A DNA stretch of 5,529 bases from positions 1,176 to 6,704 of the forward strand of contig CAJUSL010000062.1 of NCBI GenBank assembly GCA_910589135.1. Direction: 5' to 3'. Source of the DNA: an uncultured Eggerthellaceae bacterium. Its GTDB lineage: Bacteria > Actinomycetota > Coriobacteriia > Coriobacteriales > Eggerthellaceae. The notes beneath the pieces were generated by a model. That model ran no database searches. It saw only the letters and a program-made list of their open reading frames with translations, and was not told the DNA's origin. Below, in pieces: positions 1-4,576 of the stretch. Each line of letters begins with the position of its first letter. Position 1 is the first letter of the stretch. The position numbers and the translations under genes were made by a program.

Positions 1-54
1 GGCCAGCCGGGCGATTCCACGCCGGCCGACAGCGCGGGAAAGAGCGAACGATGA
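1..54 (+). CDS. C-terminal tail of an upstream gene (partial, hypothetical)
   Basis: The frame starting at base 1 is open and ends at a TGA (52-54) that overlaps the ATG of the next gene in the arrangement ATGA, the classic 4-base stop/start overlap of translationally coupled genes. The visible tail is 17 residues (GQPGDSTPADSAGKSER), hydrophilic and apparently disordered, so no function can be read from it. All three forward frames are open over these 50 bases, so the call rests mainly on the ATGA overlap. If real, this gene and the reductase form one operon, which would also explain the weak ribosome binding site in front of the reductase. Confidence 0.4.
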   Translation, partial: GQPGDSTPADSAGKSER

Positions 55-893
55 ACACGGGAAACGTCGTATGGGTCACCGGTGACAAAGGCTTCGTCGG
101 GTCGGTGATGAAGAAGGGGCTCGAGCACGTGGGATACGCCGTGGTGGGCACCGACGCCGAGCTGTCGGTGACCGAACCCGAGCGCCTGGAGGCGTTCGCC
201 GAGGAGGTGCAGCCCTCCATCATCGTGAACTGCGCCGGCATCCGCCGCGACGCCACCACGCTCGACACCAAGGCGAAGGCCTACGAGGTCAACGCGCTCG
301 GCGCCCGCAACATGGCCGTGGTCGCGAACACCGTCGGCGCCACCATCGTGCAGATATCCACCGACGACGTGTACGACCTTTCCAGGGACGAGCTGGCGAA
401 CGAATTCGACCAGCCGCATCCCAACACGCCCTACGGCAAGTCGAAGCTGGCGGGGGAGACCATGGTGCGTTCCACCACCTCCGACCACCTGATCGTGCGC
501 ACGTCCTGGCTCTACCAGGCCGAGAGCGGCCGCTTCAAGGAGGTCATGGACGCGGCGAAGGCGGGCGGCACCTACCATGCCCGCACCGACCAGTTCGCGG
601 CTCCCACCAGCGTGGGCTTCTATATGTACTACCTGCTGAAGATGCTCGAGCGCGGCGCGAAGGGGACGTACCACGTCACGCCGAAGGGCAAGGCGAGCCG
701 CTACGACTTCGCGTACAAGATCCTGGAGCTTGCGGGCTACGACCCCGAGGCCGTGCTGGTTCCCACGTCCGACCCGGCCACGGTGGAGAACGTCGTGCTG
801 GAGAGCATGATGCTGGAAATCGCCGGCGCCGACCTTCCGACGTGGGACAAGAGCCTGAAGAAGTACATGTCGCTGAAAGGCCTTCTGGCCTAG
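51..893 (+). CDS. RmlD-like NAD(P)-dependent sugar-nucleotide reductase (SDR superfamily)
   Basis: This 280-residue protein has the fold signature and length of the dTDP-4-dehydrorhamnose reductase (RmlD/RfbD) family, which reduces dTDP-4-keto-L-rhamnose to dTDP-L-rhamnose in the cytoplasm for cell-surface glycans. Visible features are a Rossmann nucleotide-binding loop TGDKGFVG (residues 10-17; Gly11, Gly14, Gly17), the segment IIVNCAG (57-63), STDDVYD (103-109, usually STDYVFD), the YxxxK catalytic pair in PYGKSK (Tyr128, Lys132), RTSWLY (150-155) and APTSV (184-188). The C-terminal LPTWDKSLKKYM (262-273) matches the family's closing helix. The usual Arg-Pro substrate-end motif before it is not visible; ATVENVVLES (243-252) stands there, so the exact sugar substrate is uncertain. 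The ATG at 51 is chosen because the dinucleotide-binding strand begins within a few residues. It has only a weak purine-rich stretch (GGGAAAGAG) upstream and overlaps the preceding stop, suggesting coupled translation. Family membership is well supported; the specific reaction is inferred. Confidence 0.85.
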   Translation: MNTGNVVWVTGDKGFVGSVMKKGLEHVGYAVVGTDAELSVTEPERLEAFAEEVQPSIIVNCAGIRRDATTLDTKAKAYEVNALGARNMAVVANTVGATIVQISTDDVYDLSRDELANEFDQPHPNTPYGKSKLAGETMVRSTTSDHLIVRTSWLYQAESGRFKEVMDAAKAGGTYHARTDQFAAPTSVGFYMYYLLKMLERGAKGTYHVTPKGKASRYDFAYKILELAGYDPEAVLVPTSDPATVENVVLESMMLEIAGADLPTWDKSLKKYMSLKGLLA

Positions 894-899
894 TTGGCA

Positions 900-945
900 G
901 ACGCGTCGCCGGCGCCGCTTCGCAGGGGCGTCGCTCCGACGCGTC
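900..945. repeat. 9-bp inverted repeat after the reductase stop
   Basis: GACGCGTCG at 900-908 is exactly complementary to CGACGCGTC at 937-945, 6 bases beyond the reductase stop codon. The 28-base interval is very GC-rich and contains smaller self-complementary segments. It could form a stem in the 3' end of the reductase transcript, but no T-run follows, so it is not a standard intrinsic terminator. It overlaps the left edge of the larger 914-1130 inverted repeat. Confidence 0.4.
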
Positions 946-1130
946 GTCGCCTCGAACTAACTCGGGCCAGGCGCATAGGTAGTCGAGCGATTCTGCAGAA
1001 CAAGAAATCCGTGGGAAAATCACCCCCACGGATTTCGCAGTTCAAAGCCAAGCGAGACACCTGTGCGCCCGGCCCGAGTGGATTTCTCGGCTCCTTTGGC
1101 TTACCTCCGCTCGCGCCCCTGCGGAGCGGC
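914..1130. repeat. large imperfect inverted repeat filling the convergent intergenic region
   Basis: Three blocks on the left recur in mirrored order as reverse complements on the right. Positions 914-930 pair with 1114-1130 at 16 of 17 bases; 960-980 pair with 1059-1079 at 19 of 21; 1004-1015 pair with 1025-1036 at 12 of 12. The stretches between blocks are of similar length in the two arms (29 versus 34 bases, and 23 versus 22) but have diverged. The whole unit is about 217 bp with a 9-base central loop. Two of the three mismatches leave G-U pairs in plus-strand RNA and the third leaves one in minus-strand RNA. It carries no convincing gene. This architecture fits a dispersed palindromic repeat or MITE-like element, or an old inverted duplication, lying between two convergent genes; which of these applies cannot be decided from one copy. 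Confidence 0.7.
998..1043. terminator. probable bidirectional terminator hairpin between rmlD-like and fbp
   Basis: A perfect 12-bp stem (GAAATCCGTGGG at 1004-1015 with CCCACGGATTTC at 1025-1036) closes a 9-base loop. Below a small internal loop the pairing resumes with GAAC (998-1001) against GTTC (1040-1043). On the minus strand the stem ends in ATTTC and runs into TTGTTCTG, a T-rich tail that suits termination of fbp transcripts about 100 bases after its stop. On the plus strand the tail is poorer in T (ATTTCGCAGTTC), so termination of the reductase transcript there is less certain. Its position near the middle of a convergent gap supports a shared terminator role. Confidence 0.65.
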
Positions 1131-1137
1131 GGCTACG

Positions 1138-3090
1138 TCAGGCGCGTTCGGCCAGTTCGCCCGACCGGTATGCCGAAAGCAGCGCCTGCAGGTCGGCGAT
1201 CTGCGCCTTCAGCTTGGTGCCGGTGTCGGTGTCCGCGATGAGCGTGCGGCGGTCGACCCTTTCGACGACGCGCCGGGACGAGTGGATGTCCACCTCCTCG
1301 TCGATGGCCGCCTCGCGCGACTTCAGCGGCTCGTGGGCCGCCAGCACGAAGCCGTAGGAGTTGCTGATCAGCGTGTAGCCGGCGATGCCCGTCGTCGGCT
1401 GGTAGGCCTTCGCGAAACCGCCGTCGATGGTGAACACCTTGCCGCCGCAGCGCACGGGGTCCTCGCCGTCCTTCACCTTCACGGGCACGTGCCCGCACAC
1501 GATGTGGCCGCTGTCCGGGTCGATGCCGAACTCGCGGAAGATGCCGTCGATCACGGCCTCGTCGTCCATCAGGGAATAGAACGGGTTCTTGACCTCCTTG
1601 CGCGCCTCCTTCTCGGCGATCAGGTACAGCTCGAAGGTGGCCATCTTGCTCTTCGCGAACAGGGGAGACCCGGCGCCCAGCCACAGGTACCACATCAGGT
1701 CGCGTCCGCGCCGGCGCGCTTCCCCGTCGTCGCTCGAGAACGCCTCGCGCACGTGGCGCTCCATCACGTCGTACAGCTCGCGGCCCTTGTACGTGCGGCC
1801 GAACACGTCCACCTCCATGAGCGATCCGTCCTCGTTCAGCGGGACGCATGCGTGGAACAGCAGGTTGCCGTTGTAGATGGTGTACAGCCCGCCCGCGTCC
1901 AGGAAGAAGCGCATGTGGCGCTGCAGCTTCTCGCAGCCGACGAACGCCTGCTCGAGGCGCTGCATGACGGCTTCCTCCTCCGGGGTCAGCGCATAGGGGT
2001 TTGCGGGGTCGACGGTGGGGAACAGCTTGTCGGTCAGCTCGTACTCCTTGCCGTCCAGCGCCACCGTGCCGCGCCCGTAGTCGATCTTGTCGAGCAGCTT
2101 GCGGTCTTGAAGGCCGAAGCCGGGGTTCTCGTCGATGAGGCGCCCTTCCACCTTGAACTGCATGATGGCCATGGCCTTCTGGATCATCACGTTCATCTCG
2201 CGTTCGCGCTCGGTCAGGTCGGGGTCGCCCTTCAGCCCGAACGCGACGCAGGGGTCGTCCTCGTAGGTGCGCCGCGCGAACTCGGCGAGCGGCAGCAGGT
2301 TGATGCCGTAGGCGTCCTCCAGGATGGACAGGTTCCCGTAGCGGGCGCAGTTGCGCACCACGTGCGCGATGCAGCCCCACTGCCCGAGCGCGGCGCCCAT
2401 CCACACGACGTCGTGGTTGCCCCACTGCACGTCGATGGCGTGGTGGCGCATCAGCGTCTCCATGATGATGTCGGGATGCGGCCCGCGGTCGTAGATGTCG
2501 CCGACGATGTGCAGCCGGTCGATGGAAAGCCGCTGGACGAGCAGGCAGAACTCGCGGATCAGCGCCTCGGCCTGGCCGGTTTCGATGACGCTGGCGACGA
2601 TGGTGTTGTAGTACGCGTCGTCGTCCTCGCGGTCGCCGTTCTCGGTCAGCAGCTCCTCCATGATGTAGGCGAACTCGGCGGGGAGCGCCTTGCGCACGCG
2701 CGAGCGCGTGTTCTTCTGCGAGCACCTGCGGGCGAGCAGGATGAGGCGCAGCAGCGTGTCGGTGTACCAGGCCCGAACGTCGGGCGCCTCGGCCACGTCG
2801 ATGGCCGTCTTCTCGTGCGGGTAGTAGACCAGCGTGGCGAGCGACTGCTTCTCGGCTTCGGTCAGGCCGTCGCCGAAGACGTCGTCGATCTTCATGCGGA
2901 TGGTGCCCGACGCGTTGCGCAGGATGTGCGAGAACGCCTCGTACTCGCCGTGGATGTCGGAGGCGAAGAACTCGGTGCCTTTCGGGAGGCTCGTGATGGC
3001 CGTCAGGTTGATGATTTCCGTCGCCGCGTCGTCGGCGGTGGGAAACGAACGGGAGAGAAGCTCGAGGTAGCGCTTTTCGGCTGCGTCCAT
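1138..3090 (-). CDS. fbp: Fructose-1,6-bisphosphatase, class III
   Basis: This 650-residue protein has the typical length of class III fructose-1,6-bisphosphatases (Bacillus subtilis Fbp type), which hydrolyse fructose 1,6-bisphosphate to fructose 6-phosphate, the committed gluconeogenic step in the cytosol. The metal-binding motifs of its calcineurin-like phosphoesterase core are all present: SDIHGE (Asp45, His47), GDIYDRG (197-203; Asp198, Asp201, Arg202), GNHD (224-227), FHACVP (His413), CGHVPVK (Gly533, His534) and the late IDGGFAKAYQ segment (555-564). A family insertion separates the first and second metal motifs, and the C-terminal LIADTDTGTKLKAQIADLQ region (617-635) is the characteristic helical tail. 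Members of this class are Mn2+-dependent in characterised examples. The start at 3090 is chosen over an in-frame ATG at 3135 because AGGAGG lies 6 bases upstream of it and the extra 15 residues would be an arginine-rich, non-conserved leader. The gene appears intact, is convergent with the reductase, and ends before the palindromic element. Confidence 0.96.
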   Translation of the reverse strand: MDAAEKRYLELLSRSFPTADDAATEIINLTAITSLPKGTEFFASDIHGEYEAFSHILRNASGTIRMKIDDVFGDGLTEAEKQSLATLVYYPHEKTAIDVAEAPDVRAWYTDTLLRLILLARRCSQKNTRSRVRKALPAEFAYIMEELLTENGDREDDDAYYNTIVASVIETGQAEALIREFCLLVQRLSIDRLHIVGDIYDRGPHPDIIMETLMRHHAIDVQWGNHDVVWMGAALGQWGCIAHVVRNCARYGNLSILEDAYGINLLPLAEFARRTYEDDPCVAFGLKGDPDLTEREREMNVMIQKAMAIMQFKVEGRLIDENPGFGLQDRKLLDKIDYGRGTVALDGKEYELTDKLFPTVDPANPYALTPEEEAVMQRLEQAFVGCEKLQRHMRFFLDAGGLYTIYNGNLLFHACVPLNEDGSLMEVDVFGRTYKGRELYDVMERHVREAFSSDDGEARRRGRDLMWYLWLGAGSPLFAKSKMATFELYLIAEKEARKEVKNPFYSLMDDEAVIDGIFREFGIDPDSGHIVCGHVPVKVKDGEDPVRCGGKVFTIDGGFAKAYQPTTGIAGYTLISNSYGFVLAAHEPLKSREAAIDEEVDIHSSRRVVERVDRRTLIADTDTGTKLKAQIADLQALLSAYRSGELAERA

Positions 3091-3096
3091 GGCGGA

Positions 3097-3102
3097 CCTC
3101 CT
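3097..3102 (-). promoter_or_regulatory. ribosome binding site of fbp
   Basis: On the minus strand the sequence reads TCAGGAGG, then six bases, then ATG at 3090. This is a near-perfect Shine-Dalgarno match at good spacing and decides the fbp start against the upstream in-frame ATG at 3135. Confidence 0.9.
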
Positions 3103-3111
3103 GAGGCTTGC

Positions 3112-3127
3112 CCGCGCACGCGCGCGG
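3112..3127 (-). other. GC-only hairpin in the fbp leader
   Basis: CCGCGC and GCGCGG form a perfect 6-bp stem around a 4-base loop, 9 bases upstream of the fbp Shine-Dalgarno. It lies between the candidate -10 box and the ribosome binding site, so it would sit in the 5' leader of the mRNA. The core is also a 14-base alternating purine-pyrimidine run (3113-3126). A role in mRNA stability or translation is possible but purely inferred. Confidence 0.45.
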
Positions 3128-3143
3128 AGGTTCACTTGGGAGG

Positions 3144-3149
3144 ATTGTA
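3144..3149 (-). promoter_or_regulatory. candidate -10 element for fbp
   Basis: TACAAT on the minus strand matches the sigma-70 type -10 consensus at five of six positions and would start a transcript with a leader of roughly 45-50 bases. No convincing -35 is present at 16-18 bases further upstream, where the sequence is GC-rich. It does give fbp a possible promoter of its own in the 127-bp gap after the CmpB-like gene. Confidence 0.4.
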
Positions 3150-3217
3150 GCCCATCGGATGCGCCGCTTCGCCGAGCAGTGCGCCGCCCGATGCCGCACG
3201 GCGTGCCAGCGGACGGC

Positions 3218-4030
3218 CTATGCGTAGCTGACGACGCAGATGACGGCGAACAGCGCGAGCACGCAGGCGAACACCTGGTTGGCGGCGCGGTTGCCGATCA
3301 GCGACATGAACTTCTGGCAGAAGGGGAAGACGACCCAGACGTATGCCAGCGCGACCAGCCCCAGGAAGAAGTCGTTCACGAGCCATGCCTGGTCGAGGAT
3401 GTTGAGCGGCAGCGCCGAGTTGTCCCAGAAGGGGTACTCGCCCAGCTCGTTGGGCTGGTTGATGACGAGCCCGATCGCGCACTCGAGCGCCGCGCACAGC
3501 ACCACCGCGGTCACCAAAAACCGCAGCGCGGCCCCCCACATCGTCTTGCATTGCCCCACGATCTTGATCTTCAGCGGCAGAAGCAGAAGCGCGCACGCCG
3601 CCGCGCCGATGCCGTACACCCAGTACGGGACGTAGAGCGGGTCGCTCCAGACGGCGTAGTCGGCCTCGACGATGCCGAACAGCCCGTGCATGGACAGGCA
3701 GTAGGGGAGCTCCATCCAGTGCCCGACGACGCTGAAGACGAAGAAGTACATGACGATGCCGCGCCAGTAGGACCATTTCGTGGGCTCGAAGTACTTCGTT
3801 TCGTCCGACTTGTCCAGCGCGAAGCGCTTGAGGTGCGCCCACGCCTGCGAAAGGAGACCGGTCGCGCCCTCGCCGTGCTGCCTGCTTTTCCTGCGCACGT
3901 TGCTCGGGACGTGGGCGACGTGCCGCTTGGGGATGGCTATCGTGCCGTCGGCCGCCACCTTGGGCTTGCCGATTCTGAAGGTGTCTGCGGTCGGGATGAT
4001 GACTTTGCGTATCGTGGCGCTCTTGCTCAC
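3218..4030 (-). CDS. Multi-pass membrane protein, ABC_trans_CmpB family (putative ABC-transporter type IV)
   Basis: This 270-residue protein has a basic, hydrophilic N-terminal region (about residues 1-85) followed by five predicted membrane segments: about 91-106 (GIVMYFFVFSVVGHWME), 134-153, 167-190, 219-237 and 249-268. The first membrane helix with its conserved acidic end, the following LYVPYWVYGIGA segment (132-143), WDNSALPLN (202-210) and VVFPF (233-237) resemble the Pfam CmpB family, annotated as a putative ABC-transporter type IV although its biochemical role is not established. No ATPase gene is adjacent, so a transporter role is unproven here. A GTG start at 4030 is chosen because AGGAG lies 7 bases upstream. 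An ATG at 4048 is an alternative adding 6 residues but has no Shine-Dalgarno. The open frame continues to 4246, but that would overlap the tRNA-Arg gene and is not credible. The gene is co-oriented with fbp, 127 bp upstream of it. Confidence 0.75.
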   Translation of the reverse strand: MSKSATIRKVIIPTADTFRIGKPKVAADGTIAIPKRHVAHVPSNVRRKSRQHGEGATGLLSQAWAHLKRFALDKSDETKYFEPTKWSYWRGIVMYFFVFSVVGHWMELPYCLSMHGLFGIVEADYAVWSDPLYVPYWVYGIGAAACALLLLPLKIKIVGQCKTMWGAALRFLVTAVVLCAALECAIGLVINQPNELGEYPFWDNSALPLNILDQAWLVNDFFLGLVALAYVWVVFPFCQKFMSLIGNRAANQVFACVLALFAVICVVSYA

Positions 4031-4037
4031 TCTGCGG

Positions 4038-4042
4038 CTCCT
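4038..4042 (-). promoter_or_regulatory. ribosome binding site selecting the GTG start of the CmpB-like gene
   Basis: On the minus strand CACAGGAG is followed by seven bases and then GTG at 4030. No comparable site precedes the ATG at 4048, so the GTG is the better start. Annotation pipelines that prefer ATG may place the start 6 codons too early. Confidence 0.65.
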
Positions 4043-4072
4043 GTGCATGCGTTCGGTATGGTTTTCATGCGC

Positions 4073-4078
4073 AGTATA
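4073..4078 (-). promoter_or_regulatory. candidate -10 element for the CmpB-like gene
   Basis: TATACT, preceded by TG, lies on the minus strand about 43 bases before the GTG start, in the otherwise unassigned 183-bp gap between tRNA-Arg and this gene. It matches five of six consensus -10 bases. The expected -35 position is GC-rich and shows no match, so this is a candidate only. Confidence 0.4.
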
Positions 4079-4213
4079 CAGAGCGTTCGCGGGCAGCGGG
4101 CGCGCGTTGCCCTTCCGGGAGGAAACTTCAACGAATCTTCGAAACTCCACCCTGGTAAAGCACGACGCAACAGCGCGCTGCGGCCCCTGCCGTGCGGCGA
4201 ACGGGAAAAGGAA

Positions 4214-4289
4214 TGGCGCCCTCGACAGGATTCGAACCTGCGGCACCCTGCTCCGGAGGCAGGTGCTCTATCCACTGAGCTACGAGGGC
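4214..4289 (-). tRNA. tRNA-Arg (anticodon CCG)
   Basis: The 76-base minus-strand sequence folds as a complete cloverleaf. The acceptor stem pairs GCCCTCG with CGAGGGC, the discriminator is G, and CCA is encoded. The D arm begins TAGCTC at the standard place. The anticodon stem CCTGC/GCAGG closes the seven-base loop CTCCGGA, giving anticodon CCG, which reads the arginine codon CGG. The T arm is GCAGG-TTCGAAT-CCTGT with one G-U pair. CGG is expected to be a used codon in this GC-rich genome. No T-run terminator with its own hairpin follows directly. Confidence 0.97.
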
Positions 4290-4367
4290 GCTTGAAAGCG
4301 CGGCAGGCGCATGGCCTGCGACGTGGGCACGGGTACGGGCTTGTTCGCACCGGGAGGCCGAAGCCCC

Positions 4368-4396
4368 TTGCAACCTCATTATAGCTTTGGCATAAT
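4368..4396 (+). promoter_or_regulatory. promoter of tRNA-Glu (-35 TTGCAA, -10 CATAAT)
   Basis: TTGCAA at 4368-4373 and CATAAT at 4391-4396 are separated by exactly 17 bases, the optimal sigma-70 type spacing. The expected start of transcription near 4403 leaves a 5' leader of about 18 bases before the tRNA. This AT-rich patch stands out against GC-rich surroundings. Confidence 0.8.
4378..4383 (-). promoter_or_regulatory. candidate -10 element (TATAAT) of tRNA-Arg
   Basis: A perfect TATAAT on the minus strand lies inside the 17-base spacer of the tRNA-Glu promoter and points toward tRNA-Arg. Its transcript would carry a leader of about 80 bases before position 4289. The -35 region at the right distance (about 4401-4406, TAGCCT on the minus strand) is a poor match, so this promoter is less certain than the tRNA-Glu one. 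Confidence 0.5.
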
Positions 4397-4420
4397 GTGT
4401 AGGCTACCGAGGTCGAGCAA

Positions 4421-4495
4421 GTCCCCATAGTCTAACGGTTAGGACGCGGCCCTTTCAAGGCTGAAATACGGGTTCGATTCCCGTTGGGGGCACCA
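4421..4495 (+). tRNA. tRNA-Glu (anticodon TTC)
   Basis: The 75-base sequence folds as a complete cloverleaf. The acceptor stem pairs GTCCCCA with TGGGGGC (one G-U pair), the discriminator is A, and CCA is encoded. The anticodon stem CGGCC/GGCTG closes the loop CTTTCAA, giving anticodon TTC, which reads GAA and GAG glutamate codons. The T arm carries GGTTCGATTCC. It is transcribed away from tRNA-Arg and toward the methyltransferase gene. No hairpin followed by a T-run is visible after it. Confidence 0.98.
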
Positions 4496-4504
4496 TATCT
4501 GCAT

Positions 4505-4516
4505 CGGACCGGTCCG
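4505..4516. repeat. 12-bp perfect palindrome just after tRNA-Glu
   Basis: CGGACCGGTCCG is a perfect palindrome beginning 9 bases after the tRNA 3' end. It is embedded among repeated GCATCG motifs (4501, 4516 and 4527) and followed by a second small hairpin, ATCGC-TC-GCGAT (4529-4540). It could be a protein-binding dyad or part of a processing or termination structure. There is no T-run, so a standard terminator is not supported. Confidence 0.4.
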
Positions 4517-4576
4517 CATCGGGCTCGCATCGCTCGCGATATGGGGCACCGCTTCGCTTGCAATCTCGGGCCTATC

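Noticed and set aside
894..1241. Short open frame in the intergenic region after the reductase
   Set aside because: It covers the inverted repeat and then the end of fbp antisense, with no ribosome binding site or recognisable motif.
3091..3135. Longer fbp start at 3135
   Set aside because: The extra 15 residues are arginine-rich and unlike the family, while a perfect AGGAGG supports the ATG at 3090.
1063..3150. A 695-codon open frame on the plus strand opposite fbp
   Set aside because: It is antisense to the intact, motif-complete fbp gene. Its translation is low-complexity, rich in Val, His, Ala, Arg and Gln, which is the usual product of high-GC codon bias on the opposite strand.
1133..3199. 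A 688-codon open frame on the minus strand in another frame of fbp
   Set aside because: It overlaps fbp almost completely, is arginine/histidine-rich without recognisable domains, and has no suitable ribosome binding site.
4031..4246. Longer start at 4246 for the CmpB-like gene
   Set aside because: It would overlap the 3' end of tRNA-Arg, and the extra residues look like translated non-coding DNA.
3089..4384. A 431-codon plus-strand open frame spanning the CmpB-like gene and tRNA-Arg
   Set aside because: It runs antisense through a membrane-protein gene and a tRNA, and its composition is that of a GC-bias shadow.
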